64,000 nucleotides of DNA. It comes from Haliotis asinina (lineage: Eukaryota; Mollusca; Gastropoda; Lepetellida; Haliotidae). Below the pieces are notes generated by a model. The model saw nothing but the letters and a program-made list of their open reading frames with translations. It was not told the origin of the DNA and did not search any database. How positions within the stretch are numbered: the first letter of the stretch is position 1; the number at the start of each line of letters is the position of its first letter. Made by a program: the position numbers and the translations under genes. The stretch covers positions 26,646,001-26,710,000 of the forward strand of contig NC_090291.1 of assembly GCF_037392515.1 (NCBI RefSeq), written 5' to 3'. Shown piece after piece: positions 36,336 through 49,500 of this stretch.

Positions 36336-38550
36336 ATGATCTGCTTCTGACTCTGTAGATATATGCTAGGATTTGGGGTGTACTTTTGAGGTCTTTTTAC
36401 TCTGCCTATTATTTTCTTATGTCATTTTGTAGAGATTAAACTATTAATATGCAAGATACATATATGGTTCTTTATTTCTTATTACATGGCTGTGCTCATA
36501 TGTTGCATCCCCAAAGCATCTCAAGGTTTTGGCATGCTCTTTTTTCGGCAGTTTTCCTCTCCATTCCATGATGATAAATGTAATCCTCTTTTTAGCTTAA
36601 ATTTGTCTGAGCGTGACTCAGATGTCATGGTACCAACACATTTCACCAATTCAGGTAAATTACCCTCATGAACACCTGGGACTATGATAGAAATTGAAGT
36701 ATCACCTTCACAATGCAGCTGTGTAAGAGGTCAGGTCCAGGTTGTTTATAGTAATAATGTGCATAATAACAGCGGTTGTTATGATGATTGTTGTTTCTCT
36801 TAATGAGACGTAGTTTTTATCTCAACAGGACAAAAGTCCGCATGATTGCTTTCAATATTTCCACAAAATCTACTTTTTATATGAAGCATACTTCCTTCAA
36901 GAAAGAAGCTCACGTCTACACATACTCAGACATGTTCTCATTTTAAAACATGACTTTTATATTGAAGATGTTAGCTTGGGCCATAAAACATTTTGATGCC
37001 TTCACATATTTCAGTAATGTTTGTTAATGACCTTGTCACATTATGTATGTGCAGATCAGTCTAAGACAGTGTCACAAATTGCCTTCTTGTCCAAATGAGC
37101 ACCAGACAGTTGTATGTTTTCAGCAAGCGTTGGTAAGGAGCATTTCTTGTATGTCGCACAAATAATGTCTCCTGTGTATAACAGTGTATGTGAACATTGT
37201 AACTGTTACACACTTGTAAGACTGGAACCATTGTACAGTAAAGGGCTACTATATGAGTTACTCTGTACACACAAATCTGTATCAAGGCCACGGTGAACTT
37301 TAGGATGTGTACTATTTCCAAGATCATTATATGTACAATCTTAAATCTGCACTACAACTGAAGATGAAGGTCATCAAATCATAAGTGTATGCTTGTGTTT
37401 TGAAGTAACTTGAGGTGTGGGTTTTGTTTTCAGTTGGACTACAGTCAAACGAGATGTGATATCAGCAATTCAGGAATTCAAGATAGTGATGGAGCTGCTT
37501 TTGTTTATATGTTTATTCAAACTCTTTGTTGTGATCAATTTTACCTTATGTTTGTGTGACCTATATTTCATGTTGATGAAATGCATATTGTGAGTAGGTC
37601 AAAACATTCACTATCCAATAACTGGATATTAGTAAATACTGTCACAGTGAAAATAGCACAAATACATACTATGTTTGTTTTATTCATGATGTTTTTATCT
37701 TATGTTAGTGTGCAGAAAATATATTATTAATTATGATGAGATTAAGAGTCCATTAACCATCAATACTCAGTGAAACCAGTTGTGCAGATACACATCACAC
37801 AAGCAGAGTCAGAACCTGCCATCATAAGAACATTAAGGCCCCTGACTTTATGCCAGTTTACAGTAAAATCAACCACTGAATTCCACATATGAATAAAATA
37901 AAGAGGTTTTGATGGTTGTATTTCTTACTGATGCATGTTACTGTAAATGACATTGTGGGTTGTGTAAAGGAAAGCAAGTGTTTCACTGTGTAATGATAGA
38001 GTACTGAGATGTTTCGTACAAAGAGAAGTATATCCTTGTGAAGAATATCCTTCAACAAGTGCTCAAGCAGTATGTACTATATATGTAGTCCTGAGTGCAG
38101 GTGTTTTGTTGTTTTAAGCTGTAGGCATGAGGATACGACTGACATACATACTGTTTTCAAGTTCAGCCTGATGAATGCTTCCCTTCTTACACAGAACACA
38201 GGAGTAGTATTGATGGAGTGATGTGTAGATTTGCTGGAGATAAGGATGAATGTCACATCCTGGTGTGTATAGACAGTGAGGGGGTACTACACTTGTCATG
38301 TGGGGGGTGTTGGTACAGTGTGGACTACCCTGTGTATGTAGTCCAGTCATTCCAAAAGGTGTTTGGCTTTTTCCAGAGTTTGCCAATTGTATAGATTTTA
38401 TGAATGGTTATGTGCATTTTTGAAAACAGTATGTCAGCATGTGTAACGAAAATAATAAAATCTATTACATTTTGTTTGCTTCATTGTTTTTATTCCAAGT
38501 GTTTGAATGTTAGGATGTGATTAAAGTATATATTGATGACATATGGAACA
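36336..38550. other. Intergenic stretch, no gene recognised
   Basis: Only short open frames (60-92 codons) without motifs. An AATAAA-like word lies near 38453 on the + strand. Confidence 0.4.
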
Positions 38551-40345
38551 CAAGGATCTCCTGCCTTCATAATTATGGTACACAGACACACCAGTATGAT
38601 TTGGCTGGGTCTCCTGCCTTCATATTGTACATAGACACACCAGTATTACTCAACAGGGTCTCCTGCCTTCATACAGTACACAGACACACCAGTATGAACT
38701 GGCTGTGTCTCCTTCCTTCATACAGTACACAGACACACCAGTATGAACTGGCTGTGTCTCCTTCCTTCATACAGTATATAGACACATCAGTATGAACTGG
38801 CTGTGTCTCCTTCCTTCATACAGTATATAGACACACTAGTATGACTCGGCTGGGTCTCCTACCTTCATGCAGTACATAGACACACCAGTATGAACTGGCT
38901 GTGTCTCCTTCCTTCATACAGTACATAGACACACCAGTATGAATTGGCTGTGTCTCCTTCCTTCATACAGTACACAGACACACCAGTATGAACTGGCTGG
39001 GTCTCCTTCCTTCATACAGTACACAGACACACCAGTATGAACTGGCTGGGTCTCCTTCCTTCATACAGTACACAGACACACCAGTATGAACTGGCTGTGT
39101 CTCCTTCCTTCATACATACAGAGACACACCAGTATGAACTGGCTGTGTCTCCTTCCTTCATACAGTACACAGACACACCAGTATGAACTGGCTGGGTCTC
39201 CTTCCTTCATACAGTACACAGACACACCAGTATGAACTGGCTGGGTCTCCTTCCTTCATACAGTACACAGACACACCAGTATGAACTGGCTGTGTCTCCT
39301 TCCTTCATACAGTACACAGACACACCAGTATGAACTGGCTGGGTCTCCTTCCTTCATACAGTACACAGACACACCAGTATGAACTGGCTGTGTCTCCTTC
39401 CTTCATACAGTACACAGACACACCAGTATGACTCGGCTGGGTCTCCTACCTTCATGCAGTACACAGACACACCAGTATGAACTAGCTGTGTCTCCTTCCT
39501 TCATACAGTACACAGACACACCAGTATGACTCGGCTGGGTCTCCTACCTTCATGCAGTACATAGACACACCAGTATGAACTAGCTGTGTCTCCTTCCTTC
39601 ATACAGTACACAGACACACCAGTATGACTCGGCTGGGTCTCCTTCCTTCATGCAGTACATAGACACACCAGTATGAACTAGCTGTGTCTCCTTCCTTCAT
39701 ACAGTACACAGACACACCAGTATGACTCGGCTGGGTCTCCTTCCTTCATGCAGTACATAGACACACCAGTATGAACTAGCTGTGTCTCCTTCCTTCATAC
39801 AGTACATAGACACACCAGTATGAACTGGCTGGGTCTCCTTCCTTCATACAGTACATAGACACACCAGTATGAACTGGCTGTGTCTCCTTCCTTCATACAG
39901 TACACAGACACCAGTATGAACTGGCTGGGTCTCCTACCTTCATACAGTACACAGACACCAGTATGAACTGGCTGGGTCTCCTACCTTCATACAGTACACA
40001 GACACCAGTATGAACTGGCTGTGTCTCCTACCTTCATACAGTACACAGACACCAGTATGAACTGGCTGTGTCTCCTTCCTTCATACAGTACACAGACACC
40101 AGTATGAACTAGCTGTGTCTCCTACCTTCATACAGTACATAGACACACCAGTATGACTCGGCTGGGTCTCCTACCTTCATACAGTACACAGACACACCAG
40201 TATGAACTGGCTGTGTCTCCTTCCTTCATACATTACACAGACACCAATATGACTCGGCTGGGTCTCCTACCTTCATACAGTACACAGACACACCAGTATG
40301 AACTGGCTGTGTCTCCTACCTTCATGCAGTACATAGACATGCTAA
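38551..40345. repeat. 1.8-kb minisatellite, unit 49 bp
   Basis: About 36 copies of 'GTATGAACTGGCTGTGTCTC', 'CTTCCTTCATACAGTACACA' and 'GACACACCA'. Variants (GACTCGGCTGGGTCTCCTACC; loss of ACA near 39903-40090) recur in blocks, so the array has grown by multi-unit duplication. The unit is not a multiple of three, so the open frames are not conserved coding. Confidence 0.95.
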
Positions 40346-43113
40346 TGTGACCTAAATGGCCAGACATATGTTGTTATATAGGGAAAAAGGAAAAGAGGGA
40401 AAAAATAAGGCATCACATAAAAGCACAAGTATTCCCTTATTTTTTTCCATGTTTTTTCACCAGCTATGCAATACAAAGTTTGTACAGAAACCTGGAAAAC
40501 ATAAAGGAACACTTGGGCTTTCATGTGACCCCTTAATTTTTTACCTCAGCATACAGTGAAGGTGGAAAAGATAATATGTACAAGTTGAGTATGATTGTTT
40601 TATATATTTGAAACCTTGACAAATATTAACAAAACACAGTGATGCCAAGTCACACACATTCCAACAACAGTACTTGCTGGGCACAGATACAGTACACAAC
40701 AGTACTTGCTGGGCACAGATACAGTACACAACAGTATGGAAATATATAATACTCATGTGATGTATGTACAGACATGTCATTTACACCACCTACTTACTGT
40801 ACTGGACAATCATATTGCACTCTGTATAAGTTACTATGGTTACACTATCACAATACTTCCCAGAAAACATATTTCCCCGTCCAATATTAGCTGAATATTT
40901 CATGATTATTATTAATGCAGTGATATGTTTCGCGCATTTGTTCATGAGAGTCATGCTGGAATGTACCGGTAGACTGCAACAAGCCTTGATTTGTATTATA
41001 TAGACTGATAGCTGGGCTAATTTTGGGTTGACAATACATGCACAAAAATGTCAAATAAATATGTCAAAAAAACCCTTTCCTAACTTTGATTATTGTGAAG
41101 GGCAATAGTAATTGATGATAAAGACAAGGTGAATTATGAGAAAAGGTTTAGAGTCTGCACAGACAGTATCATCACTGAAGACCTGCTACCACTTTATAGT
41201 GTGTATTGCTGCATATAACCTAACATTTTACCCCCTGTGCAGTCGCCTCAACATGATATATACACCATATACAAGCCCACTATAAGAACCGTGCAGAGCA
41301 CCTGACAATCATCTGGCCCTGCTTATCCCAGTCTGTGACAAACAACAGACATGCTATATACTCCCTCAATCCCATTCTCCCTCAGCCACATAAATTTTGG
41401 ACCAGGCAAGTCAAGTGATTGATATGAAGATCCCACACAAGTATACACTGATACACCATCAAGCAAGTCAGACTGCCTACACCATGACAAGATGGCCTCT
41501 CAGGTTTCCACATCATCTTATCTTAGTGCGAGTCAGTGAGTCAGCATGGGCAAAATGGATGACACCCTCAGCTTGTATACTTGGTCTTGTTTTTGATTTC
41601 CAGGAAATAGAGAAACATGACAAACATTTAGAGTTTTGGAATCCTAAAGACACTGGTGGTTCATAACAATACATAATGTAACAAGAAAACAATGCTAAAG
41701 AGTCTGAAAACCTTGCACAACACAACACAATATTTCATCTAGCATGATAGAGACTGAAAAGACACTTCAATATAACACACACTGTGCAGCTTGATGCATG
41801 TGCAGTATTTCTTGTACAAACTATTTCAACAGTTGTTCAGTGAAATCAATTCTATTTTTAATTTGAGCCTATCTGACATTTTTCCAATGAAATCACTCTA
41901 TCCAGAAGACAAATCTATACACATACACTGTTTGGTAAGTGGAGCAATGTTATTTCCTATACATATTTTTTAACGTCCACAGCCAAAACCAATCATCTGA
42001 CTGTACAAATAATCAGTAAGACAAAATAAGAAATAGCCTTGTGTAATGCAAACAACAGTTACTTCATCTTGTGCGCATGCAACACAAATATTGCATACAT
42101 ACTGCAAGTGTGTATACATTAATAGTGAAAATAGCTCCACTGGGTCAATATATTCATTACCAGATTCTCATCCCCACTGCTCTCCACAGAACACACCACC
42201 TTCTGTCTCCCAAAATAATACCTGCCAAAGACTTGCAAATGTTTGTTACATCTGCCTGGTCCAACTGATGAATTATGCCTGAATGCAATCTGTGGCTTTC
42301 TTTAGTATGGATTAAACAGCTGTAATGTTAACATGAAACAGTGCTGCAGGTTCAAATCGCCTGTCTTGTGAACTACACAGTAGCTGCAACAGATTGGCAG
42401 AGGTTTCCATCTCCACCTCTTATGGCTGTCAAAAGAGAGATAAACTTGAGTGAGCTCTGGTATTGGTATACCATCTGAGACTGCATTTCCTGATGGGTAC
42501 TGCCAGCGGTGAAAATTAACAAAACGCAGCTAGTTAAAGTCATGCATTGAAGTTGGGTTGGACAAACAGAAGTATGGATGTATTGATCCTTGTGTTTCCT
42601 TTGGTGAAAATATCATTCCTAGGTGAGTATTGAGTTACATATATCTTCATCTACACTTCACCAAGCAGTTTTGTATTGTGTCAGCTGCTTATGACAGCAA
42701 ACATGGTCATACAGTTAAATCTTTCTTTAATAATTATAATGATCTTTCTCCAGTGCCATCTCCTCTTTGATAATTGCCCAGCCATACAATTCTTCTCATG
42801 ATGTACCAAACTATATGTTGCATAATGACTTTGTTGTGGAGCACTTGCACAGTGAGAGAGTCCCCCTTAACAAAGCACATGTTCTTCATGGTTTGTAATC
42901 ACATGATTCACACAAATATCAATGGCAGATATCCATTCCTGTCATATCAAAACAGATGAGTACTTTGCACCAGTTATACACAAAACACCATGTAAAGTCA
43001 CTAGCTACTGAATACATGACAAACCTCCAATACCACGGACATCCTAAAACAAATACTCTACACACACCAAAGTCACACTTGTGGCGAAGTCTCAGTCCAA
43101 GAAGTCCTACTTG

Positions 43114-43114
<1 letters not shown>
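40346..43114. other. Intergenic stretch between GDAP1 and VAC14
   Basis: No gene recognised. A 33-bp direct duplication (TACTTGCTGGGCACAGATAC...) lies at about 40670-40735. The sequence just left of 43579 should contain the VAC14 3'UTR. Confidence 0.4.

Positions 43115-43156
<42 letters not shown>
43115..43156. repeat. (GAT)14 microsatellite
   Basis: Fourteen uninterrupted GAT copies, probably in the VAC14 3'UTR or just downstream. Confidence 0.95.
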
Positions 43157-43158
<2 letters not shown>

Positions 43159-43578
43159 GACTGCCAGCATCCCACAGTTGAATGATTACATCCCATGGTT
43201 ACATCTCCCTAGTCAGGTGGTGAGAAGAGGTGAAGGTAAGAGGAATTACTGAACATTGCAGGAAACACTGAGGCACATCAGGACCTCTGAATCATTGCTG
43301 GAAATATCTCAACTAGACACTGTTGATTTCCCTTCCCCTGCAAGCCATATCTCATGCTGACATTTTTCTGACAAAATACAGCTGCACCTGTTTCACAAGC
43401 AAAAACATTTTCCTGTTTTGTTTCACTCAGGTGATAGCGCACAGTCAGACATTACTGCCTACTTAACTACCTTCTCACGGTTGCTGACAACATCACACTG
43501 TGTAAATATATATATACTAGGGTATTAACCACTTACATTATCTATTTTGCATAAATTATGTTGATATCTAACAGTGGT

Positions 43579-46500
43579 TCACTGTATACTGAGTGTTTTC
43601 ACTGCTGACAACTTCAAGGCATGCTGACTCCGCTTGGAGTCACGATGTTTGGCCTGTACTTTGTGAAAATGAGCTAACAGTTCTTCAAAGTTTATCTTAG
43701 CTACAAGTGGCCTCTCTTCCTTTTTCTGCGGGTTTGATCTGCAAAAAATATGAACACAATATTATCACATGCCTGTTATAGACTGTAAAATAAAAGACAC
43801 ATTCTCAAATGAAGCAGAGCCTGAACTACATGTTCATGTGCAGACATTGTACACATGTAGCAGACAGCTACTGCTCAACCCAAGTTCATGAAATGTCAGT
43901 GTCAGAATAATTCCAGATATAGATCACCTCATGGCAATAATCTTTGCATGGATGAAAGAAGAAACTGTCATAACATCATTGCTGTTGTCAACACTCTGAA
44001 CCTTACTTTTTGTCGTGGAAATGGTAGTGTGGGATGCACTCAAGTCGGTACCGCAGCAGCTTAAATGCCTCTGACTGTGGCAACAACATCAGTAGTCCAT
44101 ATAGACTCTTGATCAGGTCTTCATTGTTCTCTACATCAAGCAGCTGGAGGCGTAAATCTGAAGCCAGAGAGTAACCAGCCCAGATAACCACAGGCAGACA
44201 GTGATGTATGGGACTGGGAACATGGGATCACCACAGGCAGACAGGGATGTAAAGGACTGGGAACATGGGATCACCACAGGTAGACAGTGATGTAAAGGAC
44301 TGGGAACATGGGATCACCACAGGTAGACAGTGATGTATGGGACAGGGAACATGGGATCACCACAGACAAACAGGGATGTAAAGGACTGGGAGCATGGGAT
44401 CACCACAGGCAGACAGGGACGTATGGGACAGGGAACATGGGATCACCACAGACAGAGAGGGGTGTAAAGGACTGGGAGCATGGGATCACCACAGGCAGAC
44501 AGAGATGTAAAGGACTGGGAGCATGGGATCACCACTGGCAGACAGAGATGTAAAGGACTGGGAGCATGGGATCACCACAGGCAGACAGAGATGTAAAGGA
44601 CTGGGAGCATGGGATCACCACTGGCAGACAGAGATGTAAAGGACTGGGAGCATGGGATCACCACTGGCAGACAGAGATGTAAAGGACTGGGAACATGGGA
44701 TCACCACAGGCAGACAGAGATGTAAAGGACTGGGAACATGGGATCACCACAGGCAGACAGGGATGTAAAGGACTGGGAACATGGGATCACCACAGGCAGA
44801 CAGAGATGTAAAGGACTGGGAGCATGGGATCACCACAGGCAGACAGAGATGTAAAGGACTGGGAGCATGGGATCACCACAGGCAGACAGAGATGTAAAGG
44901 ACTGGGAGCATGGGATCACCACTGGCAGACAGAGATGTAAAGGACTGGGAACATGGGATCACCACAGGCAGACAGAGATGTAAAGGACTGGGAACATGGG
45001 ATCACCACTGGCAGACAGAGATGTAAAGGACTGGGAGCATGGGATCACCACAGGCAGACAGAGATGTAAAGGACTGGGAACATGGGATCACCACTGGCAG
45101 ACAGGGATGTAAAGGACTGGGAGCATGGGATCACCACAGGCAGACAGAGATGTAAAGGACTGGGAGCATGGGATCACCACAGGCAGACAGAGATGTAAAG
45201 GACTGGGAGCATGGGATCACCACAGGCAGACAGAGATGTAAAGGACTGGGAGCATGGGATCACCACTGGCAGACAGAGATGTAAAGGACTGGGAACATGG
45301 GATCACCACAGGCAGACAGAGATGTAAAGGACTGGGAACATGGGATCACCACAGGCAGACAGGGATGTAAAGGACTGGGAACATGGGATCACCACAGGCA
45401 GACAGGGATGTATGGGACAGGGAACATGGATCACCACAGACAGAGAGGGGTGTAAAGGACTGGGAACATGGGATCACCACAGGCAGACAGGGATGTAAAG
45501 GACAGGAGCATGGGATCAACACAGACAGACAGTGATGTATGGGACTGGGAACATGGGATCACCACAGGCATACAGGGATGTAAAGGACTGGGAACATAGG
45601 ATCACCACAGACAGAGAGGGGTGTAAAGGACTGGAAACATGGGATCACCACAGGCAGACAGGGATGTAAAGGACAGGAGCATGGGATCAACAAAGACAGA
45701 CAGTGATGTATGGGACTGGGAACATGGGATCACCACAGACAGAAAGGGATGTATGGGACTGGAGACATGAGATCACCACAGGCAGACAGGGATGTAAAGG
45801 ACTGGGGACATGGGATCAATACAGACAGACAGTGATATATGGGACTGGGGACATCGGATCACCACGGACTGACAGTGATGTAAAGGACTGGCAACATGGG
45901 ATCACCACTGGCAGACAGAGATGTAAAGGACTAGCAACATGGGATCACCACTGGCAGACAGAGATGTAAAGGACTGGGAACATGGGATCACCACAGGCAG
46001 ACAGAGATGTAAAGGACTGGGAGCATGGGATCACCACTGGCAGACAGAGATGTAAAGGACTGGGAACATGGGATCACCACAGGCAGACAGAGATGTAAAG
46101 GACTGGGAACATGGGATCACCACAGGCAGACAGGGATGTAAAGGACTGGGAACATGGGATCACCACAGGCAGACAGGGATGTAAAGGACAGGGAACATGG
46201 GATCACCACAGACAGAGAGGGGTGTAAAGGACTGGGAACATGGGATCACCACAGGCAGACAGGGATGTAAAGGACAGGAGCATGGGATCAACACAGACAG
46301 ACAGTGATGTATGGGACTGGGAACATGGGATCACCACAGACAGAGAGGGGTGTAAAGGACTGGAAACATGGGATCACCACAGGCAGACAGGGATGTAAAG
46401 GACAGGAGCATGGGATCAACAAAGACAGACAGTGATGTATGGGACTGGGAACATGGGATCACCACAGGTAGACAGGGATGTACAGGACTGGGAACATGGG

Positions 46501-49500
46501 ATCACCACAGACAGAAAGGGATGTATGGGACTGGAGACATGAGATCACCACAGGCAGACAGGGATGTAAAGGACTGGGGACATGGGATCAATACAGACAG
46601 ACAGTGATATATGGGACTGGGGACATCGGATCACCACGGACTGACAGTGATGTAAAGGACTGGCAACATGGGATCACCACAGGCAGACAGATGTAAAGGA
46701 CTGGGAACATGGGATCACCACAGGTAGATAGGGATGTTCAGGGCTGAGTACTTTCAAACATCATGGGGAGTAAGTTCACAAAATATAAACCTAAATAAAT
46801 ATATAAAATGATCATTGTAATCTAAATACTTTTCTTCAGAAGAAATTCATTACATACTGCAAACTCTTGCAAAGAAGAGCTAGCTTTTGAACAAGTAAAC
46901 AGAAGAAATGTGACAAATGTGTATACCTACACACAAAGATAGGAGACTCAATGAGCTGTACCAGCTTATCAATCTCCTTGAGGAAATCCACAGTGACCTC
47001 AAGGTCACCACTACAGAAGTTAAGGAACTTTCTCCATTTTCACAATATCTATATTGACTTTAAGTGTTTTACATTATCTGCACAGGTGTGTGGTGTATAA
47101 CATGATACGTACCTGAGTGATAAAAGATGTATTTTTCATGACGTCTGTGTTTACCTGGATATTCAGGGTATTAGTGTGTGACATTACTGAAGGATACAAG
47201 GAGTGAAGGAGATTGCAGGCATGTGTGTAGTTCTGTGACAAGTAGCACAGACACACCGTTGCTACAGGGCTGTGACACCAGCACTTGTACAGGCAACAAA
47301 ACAGTGAACAGCTCTCCTGGATACAAAAACATTTATCTAAAACAACAGCAATATCCTACAAATTGTGCCAAAAGACAATTTACTCTGAACTAAACAAAAT
47401 TGTAATTAAAGCTGCTGTGACATATGAAGGGTCTCTAAATGAAGATAGTAAGGTTACTAGTTCTCAGAGAACCAGGCATTAACATTACTCAAGGAGTACA
47501 ATAAACAAAAAAATTTGTTTCTGTTTTTGTACCTCTGTTTGCAGATCTTTGAGCTGAGACCTGAGATGGAAGAGTTCTGTGGAGGTGAGGAGGATGGTGT
47601 TAAGTGTCTGAACCATGGTACACACAAATGTCACATCCTCCTCCTGGGGCAGGATCTCAGCCAGACACCGGAACAATGCATCCGCATTCAGATATACAGC
47701 AAGCTGTCTACAATAAAAAAAACAAGTTCCAAGCAAAATAAATACTTCCCAGTATGTGTATCTACCTGGTCGGTTCAGGTGAGAGGGAAGCAGTTCCTAG
47801 CATGTATATCTACCTGGTCGGTTCAGGTGAGAGGGAAGCAGTTCCTAGCATGTATATCTACCTGGTCGGTTCAGGTGAGAGGGAAGCAGTTCCTAGCATG
47901 TATATCTACCTGGTCGGTTCAGGTGAGAGGGAAGCAGTTCCTAGCATGTATATCTACCTGGTCGGTTCAGGTGAGAGGGAAGCAGTTCCTAGCATGTATA
48001 TCTACCTGGTCGGTTCAGGTGAGAGGGAAGCAGTTCCTAGCATGTATATCTACCTGCTCAGTTCAGGTGAGAGGGAAACAGTTCTCAGCATACCTGGTCT
48101 GTACTACTTTGAGGGAAACAGTTCCCAGCCTGCATCATGTTCCTTTCCAAAGTCTGACCAAAGGACACTTTTCAAAACAAGTCAAAATTAGTTTTATTCA
48201 GCATTTTGATGAACACAGTTAAAGAGAAGTACACATGCAAGATTTCATACAGCAGTCCAACAGTACAAACAGAATGAGCCTACCTTATAATGAAAGATCC
48301 TCTATCTTCCAGCAATTGTCTGTCTGTTTTGAACAGGTCCAGCAGATGAATCATAAACTTGGTGAAATACTGATTGAGACCTTTCTGTAGATCCACCAAC
48401 TGTCTCACAGGGCTTGGAATTGTCAAATTTGTAGTTTCTGTGGTAAAACTGTCACCAGCAGGATTGGATGAAATTTCTGCCAAGACTTCAAGATCTAGTA
48501 ACACCACCTGCAATCATATGAGAACTTTCCATTTTGGTTGACTAAGAAATAGTTATAAATACATGTTAGGTTTACTAAATATTAATGACATTAGCTGCAG
48601 AGTACTCAAAGATGTTGTATTTCCTGGGATACTGCCAATTGTTTTGGCTGACAAACAAACAAATTTATTCATGTAATATCTTTTCAAGCCCACCACCCAC
48701 AAAATTCATGCAAATTCTTCCCATGTCCCAAATAAGGTGTCAGTCACTTGACAGGGAACAGGAATTAATAGGAAAGTCAATAAAAACCAGCATCTCATGT
48801 TAACATCATGCATGTACATTTTCGAGGGATCTGGGTACAGGTGGTGGCCATGTACATGTACCTCCAAACTCCAACTTACAAATCAACATCCAAACCATAT
48901 GAGACTACAGTGAAACTAGCACTGACACAAAAAACTGTTTATTTCTAATTAAACTTCATGTTTAATTTCTTTTTCTGACCTTTAATGTAACAATAAAGAT
49001 TTCACTTACATCATCTGATGGGTCGGACAAAGTGTTGAGAAGAAGTTTGAAGAACTCATCTATATATCGAAAAGTCTGTAAGAGAAAACATGGAAGCTAC
49101 CGATATCAGGTGGACTGTATAGACCAAATGTCTACTGTATGGAAAATTCAGCACTGCCCATTGAAAACGTACACATCTCTAACTACATCTCCTGTACACA
49201 ATAGTTCCATAGTTATTAAGCATGGAAACAACAACATGCTACAATGACCCACTCATGCTGGCATGATTGTAATGATGTCGCCTGGCATGTGGTCCTGTAC
49301 ACTTTGGACTGGTAACATATCAGGAGAGGTGTAGCTTGTCTGTGTCTGACATCAGCTGGTGACACTTTCTTGGGCTTCAGTCCTCCCTTACACTGAAGCA
49401 CTAGGAGCACATGTGGTGTCTACTGAGGCATGTAACTTGGATGAAATTGTCATTCTGTTAGCCCATTGACAAATGGGTACACAATAGGGGAGATGATAAC

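Noticed and set aside
42956-43252. 98-codon open frame with a poly-aspartate run
   Set aside because: The acidic run is the (GAT)14 microsatellite, and the rest shows no domain. More likely VAC14 3'UTR or downstream DNA.
38551-46735. Regular repeats that could be mistaken for CRISPR arrays
   Set aside because: Units follow each other directly with no unique spacers, sit in or beside eukaryotic introns, and have no cas genes nearby.
47515-48222. 235-codon + strand open frame with [16 protein letters not shown] repeats
   Set aside because: A 48-bp repeat keeps all frames open. It overlaps VAC14 exon 47707-47533 antisense and resembles no known protein.
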